From positions 6,255,661 to 6,319,660 of the forward strand of contig JARUPZ010000030.1 of the NCBI GenBank assembly GCA_031213475.1: a stretch of DNA of 64,000 nucleotides, read 5' to 3'. Position 1 is the first letter of the stretch; each line of letters opens with the position of its first letter. The position numbers and the translations under genes were made by a program. The notes under the pieces were generated by a model, which worked only from the letters and a program-made list of their open reading frames with translations, made no database searches and was not told the origin of the DNA. This DNA is from Nereocystis luetkeana (Eukaryota > Sar > Phaeophyceae > Laminariales > Laminariaceae). Positions 11,301 through 23,036 of the stretch are shown here, in pieces.

Positions 11301-14300
11301 GTTCACCGTCCATTCGGAGCTCTTCGTCCAAACGCAACGCACAGAATGGACAAATCGCAAGCATCAGGCTTTCAGAGGGAGTGTTTCATACCTGGTACCT
11401 CAGACAGATCATCAACCGATCATACAGGTAATCTACAGATCATTTTACTTGATGATCTAGACATTTCTACTCTATCTTCCTGATCTGTATGGTATATTGG
11501 AGCTCACGTTGGCGGGTGGGAGCCGTCTAATCTGCATGATCTAGGACAAGTTTCCTTAGTTAGATCTGTAGTATACATACAGATCCTGCACACCATCTCA
11601 GAACGGTAGGTTAGGATCTACTGTAGATTATCTAGATGAGTTGTCTGATCTATCTGATATATCTGATATGTCCGACGTGTGGAGTGTACAGCGGGGCACC
11701 GTATACTCTGGATGTACCCAAGTACCCGGGTATCTACCCGAGTAGGACCAATGTAACCAGGTTTGGTACCCGGGTACCCCAGAGTGTGTACCGGACTGTT
11801 ACACACCCGGGTATGACCCAATATAACCGGGTATCTATTTGGGTATGACCAACATAACCGGGTTTGGTACCAGGGTTCCCCAGAGTATATACCGTACTGT
11901 TTAGCAGGGTATATACTCTGAGTATACCCGGGTATCTACCGGGGTATGACCAACATAACCAGTTTTGGTACCCGTGTATCTCAGAGCATACCAATGTGGC
12001 CGATAATATAATATACGATTCATAATAACCCCGTATTCCAAACGGGTACTATATTCATGGCCAAGAGTGTGGTATCGTACGAAACGCACCCTTGCCAGCT
12101 TCCATCCACCCTTCAGATTAATCAGACGTACGACAGATAATCTACTGGTAGATCATGATCTAGATATTTGAGGACAGATGGTTATCTGATCTGTATGATC
12201 TAGCTCATGTAGCCGGGATGGAAGCCATGTAATCTGCATGATCCCGCACACGTCTCCTGGGTTGGATATGTACTATCACAGATCCCGCTCAGCGTTCGCA
12301 CTCTGTTGGCAGTCGGCAGGTGAGGATCTAGATGATCTGCAGTAGATAGATCAGATAGATCATCGTCTGTCCGAGGTGTACAATATGTTATTTCCACCTG
12401 CGCCGTGCTTAACCCCGCCCTTCGCACTCATAGCGCTGGCTGACACGATGCGCCAACATAACAATGTGCGTTTTTCTGTTCACTCTCTTCCACCTCCCCT
12501 CGCTCGGGACCCGCTTTGTCTTCGATTTTGATAACAGCGCGCCAGCTTCCGTTCGTCGGACCCTCCTCCCGGACAGCCTTCCCGCCCTGCCTACTTCGAG
12601 GGCTCCGGCTTCAACGCGTTCCGCAACGGGGGCGCCGGGGGGGGGCAACCCCAGGCTCCCGCGGCGCAAGCGTCGCCCTTTGCGCGCGGACCGACACATC
12701 CGAACGGTTTCATGATGCCGCCGGCGACATGGGGCGCGATGGGCGGGGGGGCGAGCGCCGGCCCCGGGAGGGGATACGGGCAAGCGAGCGCTGTTGGTGT
12801 CGGCGTCGGGGGCGTTAGGGGTGCTGGCTTGGAAGGCGGCGACACGGGGGGCTATGGCGGCGAGGTGGCCCTTGTGCCCGTTGATTCGAACGGATCTAGC
12901 CGTCTGATGGGAGACGACGACGACGATGACATGCCGACTCGGTCTTTGGCGGACAGCCATGACGTGCGCGATGATATGATGGGTGCGGGAGGGTTGAGGC
13001 AGAGGCGTGGTGGGGGACATGGGAGGGTTGCGGGCGCCGTGAACGCTTTGCCCGATGAGCAGAGGGCGACCTGGGTTGTGGTGTGGGGTGTGCCGGCCGG
13101 AAAGTCGGACGACGTTTTGACCTCCTTCTTGCAGTTTGGACACATCGAGGAGCAGAGAGGCGCGCCTGACAGCAACTGGCTCTACTTTAAGTGAGTGAAG
13201 TACGGCAGCAGGTGCTGTACGATGTACCAATCTGGCCGGAAATATAAGGATCGTTTGTGCGTTAATATGAAAACAGTGCGGTCCTTCTATTTACGCCCAG
13301 AGTGATAAATAGATAACTTCGTGCGAGTCAGGTACGAAGAGTTGCATTGGCTGCAGTTTGTGTTGGCGCGCCAATGCTCGAAAGGAAGTATACACCCGGT
13401 CTGATATACTACCCGGTAGGTGGTTTCGCGTCCGTAATTTTGTCCTATACAGGAAATGGGTGCGGGTGGGTGTGGATCTAATGGCTTGGCGTACCCCCGC
13501 TGAGACTGTTTGTGTTTCTTTGAAAAAGCGTGGGTTCATTGGGAGTTTTTTTCCACATAATTTTGGTGTTCTATCAGGTTTTCGCCAGCCTTGGAGTGGC
13601 GGGCAGCAGCGAGTATGATTGATGCCTTGACAGCACCTCGGCGAGGCACTGATAGCATACGGCGGGAAAACGTGCACGCACATATGAAGTATATATTTAT
13701 ATATGCTAGGGGGTTTTTCTCCACCAATCGCTTTCCTTGCTCTACCTGTCGCCTTCCTTTCTGTACAAAACAGTCTACCTACGACCGGGGTCACGTTGCG
13801 CACGCGGGGCAGGGTGCGCCCTCTTGCGCCGCATGAATTCTCCGCTGGCGTATCAAAACATCATCATGTCATCATCACAATTCATTTGGGTTGCGGTGTT
13901 TCGGTTGTCGATGGCTGGCTCTACAGCTTGAAATCACCCGTCGCCTGACGTACTGGTCTATCCATGTCATACCATTATCATACACATTATATGATACTCT
14001 AGTCTGGCGGGTTCCTGGGCGGTGCAAGTACTGCCGCTGTATTCAGTATCGATGGTGTAAACGCCCAACCCCCTCTCCTTCCCCTGGTTTGCTTGGCTCG
14101 AATGGTGGGTTCGGTTTTCTTTGCGGTAAGGTACGCGACAAGACTGCAGGCAGAGAAGGCGCTCGCTGCTGGACACGGCTCGCGCTTGACGGAGACGGTC
14201 ATGCTCGGCGTACAGAGGGTCAACGAGGACGAGGTACGTTATTGCTAATTCAGTATGCACTACAGTACTGGTATGTACTACAGTATGCACTACAGTATTG

Positions 14301-17300
14301 CTCTACTGCTGTATAACTACTGAATGCACTATTTTCCTGGTATATATGTATATATATATATATACAGTATGGTACCAGAAACATTGATCCGCTCTTTGCG
14401 TTGGTTGAAATGCTCAGTACTACACGCAGGCCTGTTGGGAGTTCTTAAGTCAACGGACCCCTTGCAATACTCGACCGAGCGCAGGGAGGCTGAGTGCTGC
14501 TACGTACGTACTTGGGCCTGGTCAAGGCTTAATTAACCCTTTTAGAACTCCAGTCCCGTTTTGGGGACAAACCACTCAAATTCCAAGTAATTTGTCCCCA
14601 ATTGTCCCCAAAACGATACTGCAGTGCTAAAATGGTTAACCCATTGATAGGTGCCAACAGGTGCCACCCTCGTTTTAGGGTACAAAGTGCTTGAGTTCCG
14701 TTGCAGCAGTAGAGGTGTTGAGGGCTCTGCTCCTCTTGCGGGTGGGCTTATGTAATAAGCAGAACCCAATATCGTGTGTACACGTAGGGAATATATAGTG
14801 TTTTTGGGCCCATCGTGGATTCTGATTACTACGTATGCCCGCCCGGTGGTAGGGTATGCATGGTGTGCGACGCTCGTGTGGCCTGGCAGACATTTCGCGA
14901 TGTATGTTGTCTGAAAAAAACCCGAGAAAAACAGGAGACCCGCAAGCGTGGTCCCGAGGTGGTCCCGAGGTATGATACTCATAGTTGAGTGTGGCCCTCG
15001 GTGGTCGGAAGACTCAGGAAGAACCCCGGAAGCTAAGTTGATAAGTAGATTACCCTGATGGTTAGCTTGTCTGCGCCGCGCGCCCGAATTTTGTGCTTGG
15101 TTTCCCTGTGCCTGGCCGGATGACATCGACCGATACATAAATGCTCTCGCGAAATGATGGATCCTCGCTGGCACAGGTATGGCAAGCTTTGAGAGAGGGC
15201 CGCATCCCGCCGCTTGGTGCCGGGCAGCCCGTGCTTGGGAGAGAAGCGGTTAGGGGGGCTGCGGGAAGAGGTCGAAGTTCCAATGCCCCACGCTCTGGCG
15301 GGTGAGTCTAGAGTACGCCGAACGTCGGACGGGTTAGGGTTAGGATTGCAATTAGGAAGTGCACTTGAGGGTTGCAATTAGGGGTGGAACAGCTTATTGG
15401 CTTATTCCTGCCGTACTACGGTAAGGGTTGCAATTAGGGGTTGCACTTTTGCGCCCAAACATTTTGTCTCGGACGGAGGTCCTTAAAGGAGGAGCTATAT
15501 ACGCTGCTCTGCTAATATTTGACGTTTTCTGTATTTGTATTTGGTAGCACTTAGGACATGCATACCTGGTATCATACGCATGTATGGTACGTAGGTGGGC
15601 CTCTGTGTGGGTTGCGATCGTTTTTGTCTCACGCAACTATTCACAATTCATTGGATTGCACTACTGCTGCGTATTTCGTTTGCTAGCACACAGCATTATC
15701 GTGACTCTGCTTCAGCTGCTACTGCCGATGTGTATCCCTTCACGTTAAACCGTTTTTTCTGCCCGTCGGCATCCAGCACAAACAGCGTCCGTGGCGATTC
15801 TTCAATCCTGTTATTAATAATAGAGAGATACAAGATCTGTGGTCGCAGAGCTACGCCATAGAGATGCTACATTGTTATGCAGTGAGCAGAGTAGACAATG
15901 CAATACCATGTCATCGTACTGGATACGACAGGCACGACATACACGTTATAGCATGCATTAAAAGAGAGAAGAAATCGAGAGGAACAAAAATAGCAAATCG
16001 AAACAAAACAAAGAGCTGTCGTGCCCCCCCCGCAGGAGATGTGGCCGACAATACGTAATAAGCACAATAAACAACAAAGTAAGACTCAGAACGAAAGGAT
16101 AAAAACGGGCAAACCAAAGCACCACAAGCTAGAATGTAGCGTCCCTCTTTCGCAAAATGAAGTACTTAGTTGAAACCCCCCCATTTTTATTCCGCTGCCA
16201 GGTATGCATACCAGGCATGCATACAGATACCAGGTATTTTTTCACCTATAGTTGGTACACGTATACCTGGTACGTATACAATCTTAACCTGAACATTCGT
16301 GCCGGAAGGTCAAACTGAAAAACGCCATATACCACACGCATATTTGTACTGACTGTTTTGCTCTGACCACAAAGTGAGCCTTTCGAACGAAGACTGTATT
16401 TTTCGCGGAAATATGTTCGTTGGTTGGTATGTATGTCTTGGTAGATGTTGTCAGCGTCCACCTACAGTGCTACGACGATGCCACGTGGCTTGCCCCTAAC
16501 CAGGCACTTTTCTGTTGAAGCCTGTCTCCTGTTAGGAATAGCACCACGTACCAGGTATGCACTTGGAAGTATGTACTCAGAAAGGTCACGCTCAGTTGTC
16601 ATGCTCAGCGGACAGTATTTTTGTCACGGTGTCGGTGCCCTATCTCCGTAACCGTTGACGGAATGGTGCCGTTTCGAAGAACTTGCCGCCTCTCTGTCGC
16701 CACCCGCCGCCGAAACGCGTGCTCCCCCCGCCATCGTATCATGGTCATACCTTCTGTTCGATCCCCATCCTTTTTCTTGCCATAGTCATACCTTTTTTTT
16801 TTTCGCCAAAAATGTAGATGTCAGCAGATTACATTTTTTTTCTCTAATTCAGTCTTTCTACGGATCAGTAAAACTGCAGTAAGGCTTAAGCCGTTTAGGC
16901 CTGAAGGACCGCACTGCCCTTGTGGCGGACAAAACCCTTGGAATTAGAGTCAGATTTAGTACAGCAGGTTTATGTACACTGCAGTATTAAAAGGTTCACT
17001 AATTCATCAGCAGTTTAGGCCTGTGATAGACGGCAGTCAGACTTGATATATTAGTAATAGTGTAAGGTCAGTGTGGGAATGTGGTCCTAACGCGTAACTG
17101 GCGACGCCTTAAACTGCCGCCTCGTGACCTGTTTCCCCCTTTTTCCAGTAGAAGACGTTTTGTTCGCCTTTTTTTGTTACCTTAAGACCCTTTTTTTTCG
17201 CTCTTGTCGCAGATTTGATCTTAGACCTCTTTCGTTCCCCTCTTTTAGCTGAAACCTTTGTATTCGACCCATAGTCTCTGTACACCGATTTGTTTCTCCC

Positions 17301-18126
17301 GTCACCTATCTGAATCTGCTTTCTCGCCAACTCACCACGCCTGGTACCGCTCATTATTTTGAAAAATAAACAAAAAAAAACAGTACGTGTATGTTTTGTT
17401 TTTTTTATCTCGGGAAGCGCGATCGAGAGCGTGAGTCACGAGCAAAAATCGATGATAATCGACCAGCGGTGGAATTGCTGAGTGCACCCTATCTATGCTG
17501 CACGATATTGAGCCCCTTACCCCGTTTGGCATAAACCCCACCGCGTATGGCGGCCAAAGCAATGGTTGGTGAATTTGCTGCTTGTTATCAGCCGTCTGCG
17601 GGGAGCGTGAGCGAGCGCCCAGCGGTACGGGTAGTGCCATGTTTTGCACCCGCGCCGTACGACTCCTTTCAACCATTCCAACTAGGACACCAACGATTGT
17701 ATCACCCCCCAATCACGCGGTGGCCATCGCTGCCGTCGTCATATTTTATCGTCAATTTTCCTCTCTATAGTTCCAAAGGGTTTATTGAAGAGGATCAAGG
17801 CATTACTGGTCGGGGGGGGAGGAGGGCAGACACCCGTGACCACGGCTTGTCCAGAAAGCTGGAGGGTAAAGGCGATGGTTAAAAATATATACCTGGTAGA
17901 TATTAATAAAATAGGCCCTTTGGATTGCCTCTTATCCTCATCTTGATTTTTTTGTTCGCCCCTTTTATCCCTTATGGTATATTTTGTGCCCTTTTTTGTC
18001 GCGCGCTCGATGAGCAGCGGACCGCCGCAGGTGGATGACGAGGACCTTCTCGACGCCCCTCCTCAGAGACCGCGAGGGGATAGAGGCGTGTGTGGCAAGG
18101 TCATGGGGTTCTTCGGCTTCTACTGA
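8370..18126 (+). CDS. NUP35: Nup35/Nup53-type nucleoporin
   Basis: Proposed exons: 8370-8398, 12546-13190, 14131-14233, 15177-15301 and 18018-18126; all phases agree and give about 336 residues, close to the usual length (human about 326). Exon 2 has a Gly/Pro/Phe-rich N-terminal region (FEGSGFNAF, NGFMMPPATWG) and an acidic patch, then begins the Nup35-type RRM with TWVVVWGVPAGKSDDVL and DSNWLYFK. Exon 3 completes it with YATRLQAEKALAAG and TVMLGVQRVNEDE. The last exon ends CGKVMGFFGFY, matching the C-terminal amphipathic membrane-binding helix of the family. The product is expected in the inner ring of the nuclear pore, binding Nup93/Nup155-class partners and the pore membrane. Exons 2, 3 and 5 are firm. 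Exon 4 rests on good splice sites and phase. Exon 1 (MFENSSVLS) rests on its donor, phase and TATA box; an alternative acceptor at 12537 is possible. The coding end runs into a minisatellite. Confidence 0.83.
9423..9498. repeat. 38-bp exact tandem duplication
   Basis: The sequence at 9423-9460 is repeated at 9461-9498. It lies inside the first intron proposed for the nucleoporin gene. Confidence 0.85.
11385..11690. mobile_element. MITE of the GGACAGATC family, copy a
   Basis: About 300 bp, starting near CAGACAGATCATC and ending near GATATGTCCGACGTGTG, so the ends are inverted repeats of the form CACACCTnGGACAGAT. Internal landmarks (GATGATCTAGA, GGCGGGTGGGAGCCGT, AATCTGCATGATCTAG) recur in copies at about 12120-12385, 25955-26425 and 58560-58838. 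There is no coding capacity. The left end carries an extra CCTGG-TA word at 11391-11397. Confidence 0.7.
11691..12005. repeat. Degenerate tandem block rich in GGGTATC/GGTACCC
   Basis: About three imperfect units of roughly 105 bp, each containing a CCCGGGTATCTAC-like core, TATGACCAACATAACC and GGTTTGGTACC. Many sub-segments are palindromic. It lies between two copies of the GGACAGATC MITE. Confidence 0.65.
12120..12390. mobile_element. MITE of the GGACAGATC family, copy b
   Basis: Same internal landmarks as copy a (GATCTAGATATTTGAGG, GTAGCCGGGATGGAAGCC, AATCTGCATGATC), ending ATCGTCTGTCCGAGGTGTAC. The left end is less clear. It lies just upstream of NUP35 exon 2. Confidence 0.65.
14537..14635. 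mobile_element. piggyBac-like MITE with TTAA target duplication
   Basis: A 99-bp near-palindrome beginning CCCTTTTAGAACTCCAGTC and ending GCAGTGCTAAAATGG, flanked by TTAA at 14533-14536 and 14636-14639. TTAA duplications and CCC termini are the hallmarks of piggyBac-class elements. A related copy lies at 40599-40688 and a degenerate one near 22795-22905. It is in NUP35 intron 3. Confidence 0.75.
15302..18017 (+). other. NUP35 intron 4
   Basis: A 2.7 kb intron with no recognisable gene. It contains fragments of the second tRNA-derived SINE family (17395-17520 and 17800-17890), poly-T and poly-A rich stretches, and TA-flanked short words. A lysine-rich minus-strand frame at 17109-17354 is not supported by any motif. 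Confidence 0.6.
17395..17890 (+). mobile_element. SINE family B, broken copy
   Basis: Bases about 17412-17512 (GGGAAGCGCGATCGAGAGCG and following) match the body of the SINE at 43288-43658. Bases about 17800-17886 (CCACGGCTTGTCCAGAAAG) match its 3' part. The intervening 280 bp does not match. There is no tRNA-like head here. Confidence 0.6.
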
Positions 18127-19030
18127 TTGGCCAGGGTGCAGACTGGAGCATTTTGATTGGCTTGCGTCGGGGTGGCTGCTACAGTACGGCTCCTTCGGAT
18201 AGGGCAGGGGGCAGACAGGGATATGTTGATTGCTTTGCGTTAGAGTGGTTGGGGCCACTACTATTTGTTCAAGGTTCTTAAAGAAGCAGTCTGATTGGCT
18301 GATTGGCCTGCGTCTCGGTGATTGCTACGGGTTTTACTGATCGGTCAGGGTTCAGGCAGAAGCATGATTGGCTTGCGTCAGGGTGTTCGCTAAGGCTCCT
18401 ACTCATAGGCCAAGGCGCAGGCAGTCAAGATTTTTTTGGCTTGCATCGGGGTGATTGCGACGACTTCTACTGATATGCAGGACAAGCTTCGGGCAGTTGC
18501 AGTATGATTGGCTTGCGTCGGAGTGGTTGGTGCGATTTCTGCTGATAGACCAAGGTTCGGGCAGTTGCAGCATGATTGGCTCGCCTGGGGGCGATTGCTA
18601 CGACTTCTACTGATACATTGGACAGGGTTCAGGCAGTTGCAAGTATGATTGGCTTGCGTAGGGGTGGTTCGCTACGGCTTCTACTGATAGGTCAGGAGTC
18701 AGGCAATACTATTGGCTTGCGTCGGGGTGGCTGCTACGGCTTCTTCTGATGGGCCAAGGTGCAGGCACTTGCGGCATGATTGGCTCGACTCGGGGTGATT
18801 GCTGCGACTTCTACTGAGATATAGGCCAAGGTTCAGGCAGTTACTGTATGATTGGCTTGCGTTGGGGTTGTTTGCTACGGCTGCTACTGATTGGCCAGGG
18901 TTGTAACAGTATGATTGGCTGGCCTCGGGGTGATTGCTATGACGTGTACTACTGCTATATAGGCCAAGGTTCAGGCAAAAACAGTATGATTGGCTTGCGT
19001 CGGGGGGGTTGCTACGGCGCATCGGGCTTG
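18103..19030. repeat. Minisatellite of about 70-75 bp units overlapping the NUP35 stop codon
   Basis: About a dozen degenerate units, each with GATTGGCTTGCGTCGGGGTG, then TTGCTACGGCTTCTACTGAT, then GGCCAAGGTTCAGGCAG. The first match lies inside the final exon: the codons for Gly-Phe-Tyr-stop and the next bases (CGGCTTCTACTGATTGGCCA) belong to the repeat unit. The array therefore forms the start of the 3' untranslated region. Units differ by point changes and small indels, so the array is not recent. Confidence 0.85.
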
Positions 19031-22000
19031 TGGAGAGGCCGATGCGGTTAAGGGGGATCGAACGACATGTATGTGTAGTCGGTGGAAAACGGGAGAGGGT
19101 AAAAGGTGACGCGTCTCCTTATCGCGGGGATGCAAAAAGGTGGCAACATTGATTTTGCTACGTGGGACGCACGGTTTGTACTTTATGGCCGATGATATTA
19201 CAAGGTGATACCTCATTTTTGTTCGCCGGAGCCTCCTCTTTGGTGCTTCAGGCATGCATGGGTGCAATATCACTTGTTTGCCAGCGATGTCTCCGTGCAT
19301 GTGCTTTACGGAATTGCCTTGTGAGAGTTTTTATTGCGCGGCGATTTTGCAAAATGCGTGTCGCTCAGAGCAAAACAGGACGTCGCTTGCTCTTGTACTA
19401 GGCTATTATAATGGGTCACGCTGGGGCGAGTATCGTTTGGACAAGCAGTGACAATACTATGCAACACTGGGGAAGAGCTTTGCTAATGCCATTCAATGGC
19501 ACTGCACCACAGTTATACTAGTACGTACATTTTGCAAAGACAAAAATGAAGCACATACAAAATGAGGATGTTAATTTTTAATTTGTGGCGGCAAGTTTTC
19601 GAACAAGCTCGACGGGACAAGCACGTGCGCACCGTTCAGCGCCCCCACCCTTTACGCCCAAGACCTTTTTCTTTGTGGAACGTGATAACTACAAGTACGC
19701 ATGCGGTTCGTGCAAGGTATCGTCTCTGGAAGATTATTAAGGGAGATGATATCTGAAAACCTGAGTATTACTACTGGTACTGATCTATTAAAAGTCGCCG
19801 GCACGATTCGACGAGTCCTTTCTTTAGCCCGGATGGTCACGTCAACGATTGACCTTCCCAGGTCGGTGGTTCTGTAATACTATTGTAAGTAGGATGATAT
19901 TGCCTTTGATGACCCCTCTATATTCTTTTTACTGTGAAGGCAAACCGTGACATGATGCTCTATCGTTTGGCCTCTGGTGCCTTTGACTATCACTGATGGC
20001 AAACTGTGACGTGGCGCATAAGGCCGCCCTCCCCGCGCCGCAATAGCGCCGCAGCAGTACACTATAGTATTGTATTAGACTTCGTAGTGTTACTCGTACA
20101 ACGACAAAACTTCTCAGCGAGCGGCGAGTCTGTCTCAAGTTAACTATAAGGTACAGATCTCACAGTAGTAGTCGTTGTCGTTCAACGCTATCCTACCATT
20201 TCCGTACCCAATGCACAACGGAACAAGACAAAGGCAAGTTTTCCTTCCTCGGTATTGCCCGTTTGGTACAACGCCTGAAAGCGATTGGTGCGCACAACAA
20301 GGGAGCGGGGAAAAATCAACTCGCACCCTAAAATATTGTTGTTATAATAGAATGACTCCAAAATTGGACATGCACCTTTTTTTCCGAAGCAAGGGGTCTC
20401 CACGATAGTTTTATGTTGTCAAGACAGAAGAGGCATCCCGTCGCAAAACACTAAACACAAGAGCACGCGTGACAGAGCCACTCGCACCCCGGAAACCCCT
20501 CTAAGCAGACAACATGCTATTACTACAGTAGAACTATAGGGTGAACATACGTAACAGCAAACCACTGGCTTTTGGCCAACAGGAAGGGCGCGCAAAAATC
20601 AGTAGAGGGCAGACCGACAGACGTTCGAAAATACCACTCCCGTTGAGATGAACGCTTCAAGCCAGACGACATGCTACCTCTACGATACAGTATATGCGTC
20701 GATCCAGGCGATGTGCTGTTGCTGCTACTACTGTAGGGTATATACGTGAATGGACAGGCTAGTGACGTAGTCACTACGTAGTGATCTGTGAAATGCGGTA
20801 CAGGAGACAGACGCCAAACGCGACTGGACGAAATAAAACACAAAACACACAAGAAAAGAAGAAGAAAAAAATACGGAGAAACATCCCACCACCACCAATC
20901 AAAACGATACTACAGCAGTATATATGACAACAAAACACGTGGTCAAAAAGCTTCCCTGCAAAGAAGTGACCGCATCTCTGCTCTGTCCTGAAAGCGGCCT
21001 CTACATCATGATGCGTTTTCGGCCAATCAGAAGCTTCGTTTAGAAAAAAATGACCAACAGGGAACACCCTTCTCAACACCAGGAACCAATCATAGGAAGA
21101 GGCGAGACTGGCAAGCACAAGACTCAGTCCCTGATTGCGAGTCGCACATTGCCTCTCCAACCCCCCCACCCCCCCACCCACCCACCCACCCCACGCTCAG
21201 CCCGAGGCAACGGCTACAACCCTCGCCCTGATCCTGCTTCAGCACCTTCAAGGCGAAACTGAAGCTCCCACTTGCCGTTAAATTCAAGAGGCAAAAACCA
21301 CACCCGCCGGTTCACCATCAAGCTCCTTGCGTGTATCGTACGAGCGCACGCCAAGTGCTGACTGTCACGCTGAGCATCCGGATTGTACGAATCACGACGA
21401 ACCAACATCAAATCAAAACTTCACAGCGCACATCGATCGACCCTTGATGGCTAGAAACCTTTCCGAGTGAGCAACGCTACAGCAGTCCTTGGGCGTTGCC
21501 AAGCGCGGCTGGAGTAGGCGCAAACACTCCACAGACTCACCGGTCGGTCACTCGTGAGGAATACTATCAATAGGTACTAACTACGTGCCTACGATCAAAT
21601 CACTAGGCTGGGAGGAACACGTACAGCGACGACGACTGCTAAAGTTCGGAACCCTCACAACGCACCTCGATCCACCTTTATGAGTCGATCTTTCTCACGA
21701 GACCGACGGTACAGTACTCATACGTTGCCAAGCGGGGATAGAGGGCGCAAACCATCTAATCCGCACACGAGAGGTCGATCACTAACAATAGCCACTACTA
21801 GTCGATCACTACTAATTATCACTCGTTCCATCACCAATAAGAATAACGATGGACAATGCTTAGGAGGAAGGCGTGGAGAGCGCGGCAGCCCTAGACACGG
21901 CCCTCTCCCTGTCCTTGTCAGAATTTTTGTGCGCGTCATGCGTGGTGGGCTTCTTGAAGTTCCTCATGTCGAGTTGGCTGGCGGGGGCGGGGGGGGGCGG

Positions 22001-23036
22001 TAAAAAATGAATATCGATCAGAGCTCGTATCAACCAGTGCGGTCTAAAAACACGGTGTGACAAGCGGAACATATACACACCAGCAAAATATGTAAACACT
22101 TTTCCATGGATGACATCAGTTTGACCGATGCGAAGGCTAAGGCATCGAGAAGAGGCGCAATCGGCGCGAGGCCGTCTATGAGTACAAGCACGCGGCAGGG
22201 CGTGTTGTTTCATGCTGTGTCGTATTGTGTGGTGTTGTTGTTTGGTGTCTCGGGAAGTAGAGCGGCTTGATCGTATCAACAGACCCAGCATGCGCTATCA
22301 CTACACGAGCACCAACAGCAACACCAGCACAGCACGGACGCCAGCACAAAGTGAAGACATATCAACGAACAAAAACACTAAAAGCTAGACGGAAGGAAGG
22401 AAAGTCAGGGAAGGAAGGAAGGAAGGAAGGAAGGAAGGAAGAAAGGAAGGAAGGAAGGAAGGAAGGAAGGAAGGAAGGAAGGAAGGAAGGAAGGAAGGAA
22501 GGAAGGAAGGAAGGAAGGAAGGAAGGAAGGAAGAAAAGACGGAAGCACCATTCCCCGCTGTGTTCGGTAGGACACGCGGCATGCCGGAGGGCCCTCCTAC
22601 CTACTACGCCTGCCTTGCCCTGCCCTCTCTCTCCGGGCGACAGCAGTGTATATATACCCCGCCCCACCAAAATAGTACATAGCAGTTAGCTGTCGCTAGG
22701 GATTCGAGCAGCGCAGGATATTGGCGCCAATTTGTGTGCGTTGGTGGGTGGTGGAGGGTACATTACTGTTTGCCACGGTGGTGTCCTCCCTTTCAACTAT
22801 TTTAGTACTGTTAGTACTGCAGTCCCGTTTAGGGGATAAACCACTTGGAATTGGAGTGGTTTGTCCCCAAAAAGAGACAGCAGTTTGCCCTGAAAGGGTC
22901 AAGAAGCAAGTATTTGTTTTTGGTCGAGAACCCCTTCATTATCACAACTACTGTACTGTAGTTTCAAAATATGTCTTCGGTATTATCAAATCGGGTCCAT
23001 ACTAGGGACCCGCTTCGTCCCTGTTTTGATGCTCCG
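19031..23036. other. Intergenic region between convergent NUP35 and UXS
   Basis: No recognisable gene. The stretch includes a C-rich CCCACCC run near 21160-21190, a long GGAA microsatellite at 22388-22535, and a degenerate TTAA-type MITE near 22795-22905. The last few hundred bases may hold the UXS 3' untranslated region. Confidence 0.6.
22388..22535. repeat. (GGAA)n microsatellite
   Basis: About 140 bp of near-perfect GGAA tetramer, with one GAAA interruption near 22440. Apparent open frames through it in several phases are a by-product of the repeat. Confidence 0.95.

Larger units (their letters stand above)
8399..12545 (+). other. NUP35 intron 1 (proposed), repeat-bearing
   Basis: About 4.1 kb without a recognisable gene. 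It holds the 38-bp duplication, two copies of the GGACAGATC MITE family around 11.4-12.4 kb, the GGGTATC-rich tandem block between them, and many TA-flanked short words. TTAGGG-like runs near 10620-10670 are too short and irregular to be telomeric. Confidence 0.5.

Noticed and set aside
17109-17354. Lysine-rich minus-strand frame as a small gene
   Set aside because: Composition follows an AT-rich T-tract on the other strand; no motif, and it lies inside a well-supported intron.
18103-19030. CRISPR-like array of regular repeats
   Set aside because: Units are tandem and degenerate with no unique spacers between conserved repeats, and the genome is eukaryotic.
22362-22689. Lys/Arg/Gly/Glu-repeat and Phe/Leu/Pro/Ser-repeat proteins
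   Set aside because: Both are translations of the GGAA microsatellite.
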